Below are positions 15,958 to 24,024 of a DNA stretch of 44,485 nt, one piece after another (position 1 is the first letter of the stretch; each line of letters begins with the position of its first letter). This DNA is from Cytobacillus sp. S13-E01 (lineage in GTDB: Bacteria; Bacillota; Bacilli; Bacillales; Bacillaceae_L), in the NCBI RefSeq assembly GCF_029193815.1, contig NZ_JARFVC010000035.1:1-44485 (forward strand), written 5' to 3'. Position numbers and translations under genes: made by a program. The notes under the pieces were generated by a model. That model was not told the origin of the DNA. It was given only the letters and a program-made list of their open reading frames with translations, and did not search any database.

Positions 15958-16791
15958 TTAAACGGTAATCTTTTTCGTTAATAAAAATCTACTCATCCAA
16001 ATAGAAGCCGCGAATACAATCACACCCATCAAGATGACAAGTACAAACAATTCAATTGGATAGAAAAAACCATTAAGAACAAACTCGTGTAATAGAATTG
16101 GCAGAATCAAAACTACGATAGCGGCACCGCTATACAGTACACCAGCAACAATCCCTTTCCACCTAAAACTTCTTTCAAATAAAATCGCAGTGAATAGAAC
16201 GGATACAACCATTAATCCTGCTCCATAAAATAGGATAAGTTCCACAAAACTACTTGGAATAATAATCGATAATTCAGGCATACTGATCAACACTTGATGG
16301 ACACCCATGTCGCTCCTGAACTCATCCGGAACCATCGCTTTCATTACCCACATCTCAATTGGTAGTAGGATGAGTTGAATGGCAACTAAACCAACTGTTA
16401 GGATAAGGATTGTCGTAATCTTTGCATAAAAGATATTCAATCTTGTTGTTGGTAGCATTAATAATCGGTAAATAAATGTGTTTTTTCCAAACCAATCACG
16501 ATACCAAATCAGGAAGATGTAGAATGCAACACCAGCCACGCATATCGCGATTGGACCCAGGAACCAGACGCTTCTTACGACTTGTAAAAAACTCATTTGA
16601 CCGAAAGATTCCAGAAACTGAACCTTCGTCATCATCTGTTGATACATTTCTTCATTCGCTATTTTTAAATATTTTCTTGATTCTATAATCACACCTATCA
16701 TTTGCATAACAAATGTAATACCAAGTAAGACTGCAAATAGTTTGGCAACACGGTTAAATTCAAAATTCACTAACTTCAGGTAATTTTTCAT
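15958..16791 (-). CDS. ABC transporter permease (ABC-2 type)
   Basis: 277 residues with six clear membrane segments: about 15-34, 73-95, 117-140, 171-195, 205-228 and 240-262. Segment layout and the amphipathic IWYRDWFGKNTFIYRLLMLPTTRLNIFYAKI loop are typical of ABC-2 permeases of the YtrC/YtrD or bacitracin-stress type. The start overlaps the ATPase stop by four bases (ATGA), so they form one transporter. The substrate is unknown; YtrA-regulated relatives respond to cell-wall antibiotics. Confidence 0.8.
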   Translation of the reverse strand: MKNYLKLVNFEFNRVAKLFAVLLGITFVMQMIGVIIESRKYLKIANEEMYQQMMTKVQFLESFGQMSFLQVVRSVWFLGPIAICVAGVAFYIFLIWYRDWFGKNTFIYRLLMLPTTRLNIFYAKITTILILTVGLVAIQLILLPIEMWVMKAMVPDEFRSDMGVHQVLISMPELSIIIPSSFVELILFYGAGLMVVSVLFTAILFERSFRWKGIVAGVLYSGAAIVVLILPILLHEFVLNGFFYPIELFVLVILMGVIVFAASIWMSRFLLTKKITV

Positions 16792-17477
16792 CTCTGATAC
16801 ACCTCTCTCATCACATCAATGACAGACTTCCCTTCGTTTTCACGTGCATCTTCGGCACTAAACTCTTTTGTCACCAATCCGTCATCGAGTAGAACAACCT
16901 TATCTAGTAAATGTTCAATATCTCCTATTTCATGTGTCGTAATGATTACCCCTCGATTTTCAATCAAGTGACTCGTGAATACATTGGCAATTTCCTCACG
17001 ACTGAACATGTCAATTCCAGAGAACGGCTCATCCATTAATACATAATCCACGTCAAGTGCTAGACCAAGTAAGAGATTAACCTTTGCCTTATTTCCTTTC
17101 GATAAGGAAGAAATTCGGTCGCTTTGATTTAATCTGAAAAAACCAAGTAATTCATTGGCACGCTCCTGATTCCAACACATATAAAAGTCCTTCATAAACT
17201 CCATCGACTCTGCAATCGTCATGTGTGGAAGCATCGTTATCGTATCAGGAATAAAGGTAATTTTTTCGAACGATTGCGTATGTAGTGGTTCCCCATCGAT
17301 TAAAATTTGACCTTTACTAATAGGGGTAAGTGCCATAATCGCATTTAAAATGGTTGTCTTCCCAACTCCATTTATTCCAATTAAGCAAGTGATTTCACCC
17401 TTATTCGCCGTAAAAGATACACCTTTTAAAATTTTCTTACGTCCGTATTTCTTTTCAACACCTTTTACTTCAATCAT
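16788..17477 (-). CDS. ABC transporter ATP-binding protein
   Basis: 229 residues with all nucleotide-binding motifs: Walker A LIGINGVGKTT (about 32-42), the ABC signature SSLSKGNKAKVNLLLGLA (SKGNK in place of the common SGGQ), Walker B YVLMDEPFSGID and the switch histidine in VIITTHEIGDI. The SKGN variant is usual in YtrB-type and other ABC-2 exporters. It follows the GntR gene by two bases and overlaps the permease gene, so the three are co-transcribed. Confidence 0.9.
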   Translation of the reverse strand: MIEVKGVEKKYGRKKILKGVSFTANKGEITCLIGINGVGKTTILNAIMALTPISKGQILIDGEPLHTQSFEKITFIPDTITMLPHMTIAESMEFMKDFYMCWNQERANELLGFFRLNQSDRISSLSKGNKAKVNLLLGLALDVDYVLMDEPFSGIDMFSREEIANVFTSHLIENRGVIITTHEIGDIEHLLDKVVLLDDGLVTKEFSAEDARENEGKSVIDVMREVYQR

Positions 17478-17479
17478 CG

Positions 17480-17860
17480 TTAAGCCTCCTTATCATCAAT
17501 AGACGTGTACTTATCTCTAACCAGGTCAAGAAGCTCCTCAACTGGCGCATTAATCGAACGTACAGATGTGACAAACTGATCAACGGCTTCGATAAGCAGC
17601 TCCTCTCTGACCTTACCTAATACCTTGTGATCTGTTGTAATTTTACTTGGGTAATTCTTCTCTGTATAAATCAACCCTTGTTCCTCCATTTCCTTATACG
17701 CCCGTTGCGCTGTATTAGGATTTACTTTCATCCTACCTGCAAGCTCTCGTCTTGACGGGATTTCTACTCCAGGCTCTATTTCCCCAATTGCGATTTTTTC
17801 TTTAAAATAACGAACAATCTGCAAATAGACCGGATCACGATTATTAAAATTTACATTCAT
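17480..17860 (-). CDS. GntR-family repressor, YtrA subfamily
   Basis: 126 residues. The winged HTH is DPVYLQIVRYFKEKIAIGEIEPGVEIPSRRELAGRMKVNPNTAQRAYKEMEEQGLIYTEKN (about 9-70). The short C-terminal helical domain (about 50 residues) is typical of the YtrA subfamily, which controls ABC exporters encoded in the same operon. First gene of the operon; it most likely represses its own promoter through the repeats listed upstream. Confidence 0.9.
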   Translation of the reverse strand: MNVNFNNRDPVYLQIVRYFKEKIAIGEIEPGVEIPSRRELAGRMKVNPNTAQRAYKEMEEQGLIYTEKNYPSKITTDHKVLGKVREELLIEAVDQFVTSVRSINAPVEELLDLVRDKYTSIDDKEA

Positions 17861-17907
17861 TGAAACAACTCCTATATGAACTTATGATATCTACCTTACC
17901 AAAGTGT

Positions 17908-18017
17908 GTGTATTAAGTGGTTCATACATCATAGGTGTATTATATGGTTAGTACACTTAACTTGTCAATCCTGTATTGTGAAATTCTTCTAAAACTACTT
18001 CTAGCATAGGTGTATTA
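17908..18017 (-). promoter_or_regulatory. Candidate GntR operator: three GTGTATTA direct repeats
   Basis: GTGTATTA occurs at 17908-17915, 17935-17942 and 18010-18017. The first two lie 27 bases apart, 48 bases upstream of the gntR start. ACACTTAA at 17953-17960 is opposite to AGTGTG at 17903, giving a larger dyad. YtrA-type repressors bind dyads of this AGTGTA/TACACT kind. Confidence 0.45.
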
Positions 18018-18029
18018 AATCTGAACCTT

Positions 18030-18100
18030 TGCCGTTTCTTTCCGCTTTAGGCACTTGCTTTCCGCGGGGAGGAAGTCGAGCCTTCTCGACGGTTTTGAAC
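18030..18100. repeat. Fragment of another Bacillus interspersed repeat
   Basis: CTTTCCGCTTTAGGCACTTGCTTTCCGCGGGGAGG matches the TTTCCGC...CTTTCCGCGGGG element common in Bacillus genomes. It is cut off where the IS3 fragment begins at 18101. Confidence 0.45.
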
Positions 18101-18655
18101 TGCCCCCCGTCAAGTAGACAGTGGAAATAATAAAAATGATTTAAGCGGCTTTAGTTCTATATTCCATAGGGCTAAGGCCGTTTAATCGTTTTTGGTATCT
18201 TTCATAATTATAAAAATGGATGTACTCATCTATCGCTGTAGTAAGTTCCTCAAATGTCTTATATTTATGTAAATAATACTTCTCACATTTCAGTGTCCCA
18301 AAAAAGGACTCCATTGGTCCATTATCAATACACCGAGCAACTCGTGACATGCTTTGTGTCATCTCCGCCGTATCTATCTTAAGTTTGAACCCTTTAGAGG
18401 TGTAGTGGAATCCACGGTCACTATGGATAAGAGGATGTTCTCCATTCAATAGTGCAGTGGCTTGATCAAGTGTCTTGAATACAAGTTGATTGTTATTGGA
18501 GTGTCCTAGAACATAACGTATAATGAATCCGTCATAAAGATCACGAATCGCACTTAAATAGGCCTTTTTTGATAGGCCATACTTAAATTCTGTAACGTCC
18601 GTTACCCATTTTTCATTTGGTTTTTCGGCTGTAAACTCACGATTTAATGGGTAAT
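18101..18655 (-). pseudogene. IS3-family OrfB, 3' fragment with right end
   Basis: The frame ending at 18141 encodes the DDE half of an IS3 transposase: REFTAEKPNEKWVTDVTEFKY (first Asp), HSDRGFHYTS (second Asp), CIDNGPMESFFGTLKCEKYY (Glu) and YNYERYQKRLNGLSPMEYR. The right end TGCCCCCCGTCAAGTAGACAG lies at 18101-18121. Homology stops near 18655; upstream codons (to 18800) are unrelated, and orfA and the orfB N-terminus are missing. GGGAGGAGG plus ATG by chance precedes the fragment. Confidence 0.85.
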
Positions 18656-18800
18656 ACATATAAAATCCTCCTCCCGATAAACTGAACATGCTTACATTGT
18701 TGCCGAAACAATAAGCTAACAAAAAAAGGACCCCAAAAAACATTATCATATCATTAGATAGAATATCGCCTTTATGGATCCTGCCTGCATTACGAGTCAC

Positions 18801-19120
18801 ATGTCCGGTTTGTTTATTTTGTTATTTGAACCTATTATATTGAATTTAAAAAACATAACGAGGGTGAAAATAAATCCAAATGTTGGTATATAACATTTGG
18901 ATTCATAAATGATTTGCACTTGCCTCCATATCTTATTAAATAGGATTAGGATAATCTCTAATATTTTACTTGGATAACTCCTATATTCATATACATTTGA
19001 ATACACTTTAATATATTACACTTACGAACTTTGTGCATTTGTAACAGATGAATTGACGACGTTCTCTAAATAAAACCAGTTATTCAAAATGAGGTAAAAA
19101 GCTCTGAAATAGTCTACAAA
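18801..19120. other. Intergenic, no gene seen
   Basis: AT-rich DNA between the IS3 fragment and the acetyltransferase terminator. The one open frame on the minus strand (18797-19006) lacks a ribosome binding site and has no sensible composition. Confidence 0.4.
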
Positions 19121-19148
19121 AAAAGGCTAGATATCTAGCCCTATCTTT
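19119..19148 (-). terminator. Terminator of acetyltransferase gene
   Basis: GGCTAGATATCTAGCC (19125-19140) is a perfect palindrome followed on the minus strand by TTTTTTTGTAG. Confidence 0.7.
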
Positions 19149-19193
19149 CTTCTATAATAAACAGGAGTTTTGTTCATTTTAATCTTTAAACAA

Positions 19194-19757
19194 TTAATTA
19201 AATTTTGTTGATGTGATTTGAACTTCTAAGAAAAGGAAAAGTGAATCTCCTGTAAATGTCTTTACTAAATCATAAAATTTTTCTTTAGTAACCTCTTTTT
19301 CTCCATTTACCATAGCCTCATATAAACACCAGCGATCCTTATATAAGAGTCCTGAACTTTCATAACCATTCCGCTCATAAAACTTTTTCCTTGTTACCCT
19401 TTGCTCAAAATTAATTGCACTTTCATCAATAACTTCTATATTGAGTATTATTTGGTTTTTTGAGTATTTCTCTTTAATTTGAGATAGTACCAGGCTACCA
19501 TAGCCTTTTGACCTAACATTACCATCTATTGCCAAATACAGAACATATGTTAAATTTTTATGGGTAATTAAATAAGTAAACCCTACAAAAATATCCTTAT
19601 CGTAAATAGCAAGAAAATCTACACAATTTAGATTTGCTTTATAGAATAACAAATCCATAGGATGTCGTTCAACTTCAGGAAAAGATCCATAATATAAATC
19701 TTTTACTTTCTCGATGTCTTTTGAGTTTTTATTTATTGATTCTAATAATAGTTCCAT
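19194..19757 (-). CDS. GNAT-family N-acetyltransferase
   Basis: 187 residues. The acetyl-CoA site is seen in LYLAIDGNVRSKGYGSLVLSQIKE (R/QxxGxG/A form, RSKGYG), followed by the beta-strand ILNIEVIDE and the closing RKKFYERNGYESSG motif, where the Tyr is the usual general acid. The substrate is unknown. The ATG at 19757 has AAAGGA nine bases upstream; the GTG eleven codons earlier has no binding site. Single gene with its own terminator. Confidence 0.8.
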   Translation of the reverse strand: MELLLESINKNSKDIEKVKDLYYGSFPEVERHPMDLLFYKANLNCVDFLAIYDKDIFVGFTYLITHKNLTYVLYLAIDGNVRSKGYGSLVLSQIKEKYSKNQIILNIEVIDESAINFEQRVTRKKFYERNGYESSGLLYKDRWCLYEAMVNGEKEVTKEKFYDLVKTFTGDSLFLFLEVQITSTKFN

Positions 19758-19811
19758 ACTATCAAATCCTTTATTTTTTTCTTTCTTCACATAAAAAAAC
19801 TATTTTCTTTA

Positions 19812-19858
19812 AGTTTTAGGATTTCAACCCTTCCATGTTCTCCATTTGTTTTAGCCAG
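19812..19858 (-). pseudogene. Fragment duplicated from the MBL-fold hydrolase gene
   Basis: The minus strand reads KTNGEHGRVEILK, against KTKGEHGRGEILK in the intact MBL gene (near 20910-20945). The DNA also matches closely over about 40 bases. A piece of a second MBL gene copy is joined directly to the MFS remnant. Confidence 0.6.
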
Positions 19859-20430
19859 CCACCGCCAATATTGCACCTGTAATTAAACATAATTGGACAG
19901 TTTCTATTCACCAAGTATATCTACCATTTTTCCAAACATAAAAACTTGGATAACAACTCCGAAAATTGAGCTGATTGTAATAATAGCGGCAATCCCTTCG
20001 GCGTGAAGGCAAATTTATGATCTGAAAATAGACTAAAACAGTTTCATATGCTGATAAATCGAAAGCAAGTACAAATACAATGATTAAGGCAGTAAAGTAA
20101 CGTGGATTAAGTGATCTCTTGAAATCGCCTATAAAGTTTGTTTGCTTTGTATTAGCAGAAAATCCTGCAAGCTGTTCCTTTGTTAGCGGCTCTTTTAAAA
20201 TAAATATGGAGAGATGCATGCTAAAAAGGCAATGCCTGCCGCAAAGAAAAAGGCATACGTATACCGTATTCTGCAATAAAGCCACCGATGGCAGGTCCAA
20301 TAATAAAGCCAGTACTAATGGCGGCAGAGATATAGCCTATCGCTTTTGACCGTTCCTGAACAGATGTAAAATCTGCAACATATGAAGTAACACCTGGCAC
20401 AATAAAGGCGGCACTAACTTCCCCCTAGAA
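19851..20430 (-). pseudogene. MFS transporter remnant (TetA/MdtG-like), several frameshifts
   Basis: Read across frames: GEVSAAFIVPGVTSYVADFTS, VQERSKAIGYISAAISTGFIIGPAIGGFIAEYGIRMPFFFAAGIAFLACI, then KEPLTKEQ, the loop before NPRYFTALIIVFVLAFDLSAYETV, then SIFGVVIQVFMFGKMVDILGE and ETVQLCLITGAILAVAG. Motif SVQERSKAIGY and GPAIGGF are those of 12-14-segment MFS drug exporters. The N-terminal third is missing. Not functional. Confidence 0.75.
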
Positions 20431-20545
20431 TCTTTGGAAAAGTGCTTCATAAAAACGACGAACTTATTCTTAATTGGTTTCAACTGACATGATTGTCTTT
20501 CCACTCATATAAAATTAAAACTACAATTTCTGTCTCCTCTATTCT

Positions 20546-21307
20546 TTAAAATGAATATGTTTCTCCGTCTTCAGGTACTAAAACATTCGAGGAGATTCCT
20601 TTTTCATTAATAAAGTTTTTTAATTCTTCTTTTGATAATGTCCAATGATTGACAGCTTCCATATGGACAGAAATGATTTTTGCATCTGGAGCAGCTTTAT
20701 AAACTTCATAAATGTCATCTTTACCCATAATTAGAGAACCACCTTCAGAGAGTTGAACATCCCCGCCGTTGACAACAATGATTTCTGGTTTTTGTGTTTC
20801 AATTACTTCCTGAACAGCTTCATACCAAACAGTATCTCCAGCTACATATAAAGTTTTCTCATTTGAGTGTTTGAAGACAACGCCGCACACTAGACCAGTA
20901 ACCTTTAGGATTTCGCCTCTTCCATGCTCACCTTTTGTTTTAATTAATTGGATTCCTTCAAAGACTGTATGCTCTTGTAAAACCTCTACATTTTGGAAGC
21001 CTGCATTTCGAATTTCAGTCGCATCTTCTTCATTTTGGGAAAATATTTTAATCTCTTTGGGCAGCGCTTCTTTAGCAGCATCATCCCAGTGGTCATAATG
21101 TAGATGAGTGACAATAACAGCATCAACATTATGAATGATATCGTCAATGGATATTGGTAAACTAACTAAAGGATTATTTGAGTTGTTTTGTCTTAATGAA
21201 GGGAAAGGCGGGTAAGTGCCTTTTTCTGATAACATTGGATCGATTAAAAATTTCTTTCCCGCGTATTCAACGACAATTGTTGCATTACGAATTTGATGTA
21301 TATTCAT
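20546..21307 (-). CDS. MBL-fold metallo-hydrolase (UlaG/YtkL-like)
   Basis: 253 residues of the metallo-beta-lactamase fold. The metal-binding signature VTHLHYDHWD (about 65-74) gives HxHxDH; further ligands are the His in KTKGEHGRG, the Asp in YVAGDTVWY and the His in ISVHMEAVNHW. The N-terminal IRNATIVVEYAGKKFLIDPML is the strand pair typical of UlaG-like lactonase/hydrolase proteins. Cytosolic, no signal peptide. RBS AAGGGG precedes the ATG. It is divergent from an Lrp-type regulator 131 bases away, which may control it. Confidence 0.85.
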   Translation of the reverse strand: MNIHQIRNATIVVEYAGKKFLIDPMLSEKGTYPPFPSLRQNNSNNPLVSLPISIDDIIHNVDAVIVTHLHYDHWDDAAKEALPKEIKIFSQNEEDATEIRNAGFQNVEVLQEHTVFEGIQLIKTKGEHGRGEILKVTGLVCGVVFKHSNEKTLYVAGDTVWYEAVQEVIETQKPEIIVVNGGDVQLSEGGSLIMGKDDIYEVYKAAPDAKIISVHMEAVNHWTLSKEELKNFINEKGISSNVLVPEDGETYSF

Positions 21308-21438
21308 ATATATTAACCCCTTTATATTTTAAATTTCATCTGAACAATGTAGAGTCTAAACTATGGACACATAACAGATACATAGATTAAGTAAAGTCTT
21401 TTCGCGGTTTGACTTTATTTATGAAAGGAGTTAAATAA

Positions 21439-21849
21439 ATGTTAGATAACACAGATATGCATATTTTGAAGGAACTAACTAAGAACAGTCGGATTACAAT
21501 GAAAGAATTGGGTGAAAAAGTCCATTTGACTGGACCGGCTACTTCAGCTAGAGTGGCAAAATTAGAGGACAATGGGATTATTGAGGGGTATACCATTAAA
21601 GTGAATCAAGTAAAAATGGGGTATATTGTTCACGCAATTATACATATTTATACGAAAAACACGAATCATCAACCTTATCTGTCGTTTATAAAAGAACAAG
21701 TTCAATTCGTCATAAACAACTACAAAGTCAGTGGAGAAAGTTGTTACCTTCTCGAATGTAAATTCCCAGGCAATGAAATATTAGATGAATTCTTGACAGG
21801 TTTGAGCAATTTGGCGAGCTATAAATTATCCATTGTTATTAACAAATAG
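21439..21849 (+). CDS. Lrp/AsnC-family transcriptional regulator
   Basis: 136 residues. The N-terminal winged HTH (LDNTDMHILKELTKNSRITMKELGEKVHLTGPATSARVAKLEDNGIIEGYTIKVN) is classic Lrp/AsnC. The C-terminal part (MGYIVHAIIHIY... YKVSGESCYLLECKF...LDEFLTGLSNLASYKLSIVIN) is a RAM ligand-binding domain, which assembles as dimers and octamers. Divergently transcribed from the MBL hydrolase gene, a usual sign of control over that neighbour. RBS AAAGGAG. Intact. Confidence 0.9.
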   Translation: MLDNTDMHILKELTKNSRITMKELGEKVHLTGPATSARVAKLEDNGIIEGYTIKVNQVKMGYIVHAIIHIYTKNTNHQPYLSFIKEQVQFVINNYKVSGESCYLLECKFPGNEILDEFLTGLSNLASYKLSIVINK

Positions 21850-21896
21850 TATCAATAAACAAGCGACATTGTGAAGGAATACAGTTAAGCAAACGG

Positions 21897-21929
21897 AGGC
21901 ATTAATCCAAGAAGGATCGATGCCTTTTA
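21897..21929 (+). terminator. Terminator of Lrp-family gene
   Basis: AGGCAT (21897-21902) pairs with ATGCCT (21920-21925), followed by TTTAT. Confidence 0.55.
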
Positions 21930-22744
21930 TGTTGAAGCTACTTATTGAATGTAGTGTATTGTTTAAAGGAAATCAAAGATCGGTCACTCAAAGAAAAATC
22001 CCTTTTTAATAGACTTAGAAAAAGTTCTTATTATTCAAGAAAAGCCTTCGTTACTTCCTTAAGATAAGTTTACATCAGTTATCCGTTCAACCTTAATTGC
22101 AACTAGTTCTTTGTGGTAATAATTTAAAAAGCTACTTATGGTCTTTTTACCTTAAAAATCAAAAAGAAAACCTTAAAGGCATAGAGCCATTCAAGGTACT
22201 TGTAGTGTTTCTACTCTATTTCAATTCCATCATAAGCATCCCCAACCCATATTATAAATTAAGCTATACGTTACATATTTAATGCGAAGTATAGGTCTAC
22301 TACGTAATACAAGAGTTTATCTGTCCCGTTGCAGAAGATGATCTTTAGTGAAATTCGATCAAATTTTTTGTGATTTTGGTCACAAAAAACCCTACCTATA
22401 AAGGTAGGTTCATAATTCTTATTTAGGAAACTACGATAAATTAAAAGAAACTAATAGAAAGGGATGGTGATTTAGTTTTGATAGAACAAGATCCGTCCCA
22501 GTGTTCAATTCAGCAATTAACTTAATAGAGTAGAAAAATTAAGATTCATGACGAACTCTATGTGAATCCGCCTTTTCGATAACTAGATGTTTTCGTATTT
22601 TCACCTCTGAACGGAACTACTTGGCGCAAAATTTATCAGAAAATAGTTCATACTTTTATCTTTTACAATTTTTTTCTCCAAACTTAGGTTCTTCCCACCA
22701 CTTTCTATGTAAAATAAAGGATAAATGTAACTGCGTATCAAACA
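21930..22744. other. Long intergenic region, two hairpins, no gene seen
   Basis: About 800 AT-rich bases. GTGA.TCAC (22369-22382) and CCTACC/GGTAGG (22391-22408) are hairpins in the middle. Open frames here lack ribosome binding sites and recognisable composition. It marks the left border of the defence island. Confidence 0.5.
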
Positions 22745-23854
22745 CTACTTATTTTTCAATTGCTCAAAAAGCTTCTCTACATTAACTATCCCTACATTTT
22801 TATATTTTCCTAAAATGACGAGTTCCATTGGCAGTTGTCCGACAGTTAGCATTTCGTCTTCGTTAAGCTGTCTGATTAAGCTTGGAATCCCTTGAAATTC
22901 TGTTGTTGTAAGTGGTACTTTTTTTAATTCATCGGTTAAGACAATGTGTTCTGTCTTATAAAATAGTAACAACTCACCATGACGATCTAAATTAATGTTT
23001 CTACGAGTCTTTTCTTCTTCAATAAAGATCTTTAACTCCTGAAAAAACAGTTCGTCATTTTTTTCATTGTATCGTTTTACATGTTTATGTAGACCATCAA
23101 GGTTGTTAGGAAGCTCACTCATGATACGCGCTTGCTGTTCGGCACCTAATCTTATTAGAAAAGTTTCAGACTTTTGAAATCGTTGTGGTAATAAGAAGGC
23201 GTCGCGAAGGAAATAGGGAACTTCTATACTCTCATTTTTATAGATAATAGTTCGAATTGTCGTAAATCCAGGTTCTTTCAATTCTACTTTTGTCGGTGTC
23301 GTCAATACTGGAACTTCTTCTTCATTGGCTACTTTTTTAGCTGAACCCTCTTTCATTGATGATAATAATAGTTCCTCTAGCGCCTTCAACCTGACTTCTA
23401 GTTCTGACGTATCATATGTTTTTTCTTTCGGAGCGGAAGGGTCTTGATAGTCAGGTACTTGAATGGAAAGTGGTGCGTACACTTCTATGTACCATTTCAC
23501 TATTTTATATAAAGCCTCCCAAGAAAGCAGAGCTTCAGAATAACGAAATAAACGTGAATCATGTGATGCCTGATTACCAGTTTGACGAACATGATGTAAG
23601 GCGTCACGGACCTCTGAAGTGAATACACCCTGTTCATTTAAAAGATCTAGTCTATCTTTTAAAGTAAGAAATTGATCATCTTTTATTTCTTCATGCTTCA
23701 TGACTTGTAATAATATATTCTCCACAAAAACTCTAGCATGCGTTAACATTGTCCGCGGACTATTAAAGATACTATTCTCTAGTTCACGAGCGAGAAATGC
23801 TAGTTCATTGGAGATTGGTTCTAGAAATTGGTAGAAGTAAGTAGTGTTTTTCAT
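22745..23854 (-). CDS. DUF4145-like protein behind the Zorya-like genes
   Basis: 369 residues. The N-terminal third (LARELENSIFNSPRTMLTHARVFVENILLQVM...TLKDRLDLLNEQGVFTSEVRDALHHVRQTGNQASHD) matches the DUF4145/HEPN-like domain also found at the start of type I restriction HsdR proteins; the closing HxxRxxGNxxxH is its signature. A linker of about 60 residues with a predicted coil follows, then an uncharacterised C-terminal domain. No helicase motifs are present, so it is not ZorD. It has its own upstream palindrome and follows a terminator behind zorC, so it may be transcribed alone. Reading frame intact. An accessory effector role is inferred from position. Confidence 0.6.
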   Translation of the reverse strand: MKNTTYFYQFLEPISNELAFLARELENSIFNSPRTMLTHARVFVENILLQVMKHEEIKDDQFLTLKDRLDLLNEQGVFTSEVRDALHHVRQTGNQASHDSRLFRYSEALLSWEALYKIVKWYIEVYAPLSIQVPDYQDPSAPKEKTYDTSELEVRLKALEELLLSSMKEGSAKKVANEEEVPVLTTPTKVELKEPGFTTIRTIIYKNESIEVPYFLRDAFLLPQRFQKSETFLIRLGAEQQARIMSELPNNLDGLHKHVKRYNEKNDELFFQELKIFIEEEKTRRNINLDRHGELLLFYKTEHIVLTDELKKVPLTTTEFQGIPSLIRQLNEDEMLTVGQLPMELVILGKYKNVGIVNVEKLFEQLKNK

Positions 23855-23952
23855 ATGAGACTCCTCTTAGTTTTTTTTATTAGTTACATTAAGTATATCA
23901 CCCAATCGTTTTTAACTCATTTAATTAATAGTCTATAAAAATAACTAATTAT

Positions 23953-23969
23953 TGGATCAGTGATCCATT
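23953..23969. promoter_or_regulatory. Palindrome upstream of the DUF4145-like gene
   Basis: TTGGATCAGTGATCCAT is a perfect 7-bp dyad (TGGATCA/TGATCCA) about 100 bases upstream of the start codon. It could be an operator. Confidence 0.35.
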
Positions 23970-23973
23970 AAAA

Positions 23974-24005
23974 TATCCTCTCTTTACGATTCATAAGAGA
24001 GGATA
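23974..24005 (-). terminator. Terminator behind full-length zorC
   Basis: TATCCTCTC (23974-23982) pairs with GAGAGGATA (23997-24005); the minus strand continues TTTTAATGG. It lies 20 bases past the frameshifted zorC end at 24025, which supports that end as the original one. Confidence 0.6.
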
Positions 24006-24024
24006 ACATAGATTTTACAAATCT

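Noticed and set aside
18797-19006. 69-residue open frame on the minus strand
   Set aside because: No ribosome binding site and no family-like features; AT-rich DNA gives such frames by chance.
22097-22282. 61-residue open frame on the plus strand
   Set aside because: No binding site before the start, no motif, lies in an otherwise non-coding region.
22745-23854. DUF4145-like gene taken as ZorD
   Set aside because: No Walker A, DEAD-box or other helicase motif is present, and it is much shorter than ZorD.
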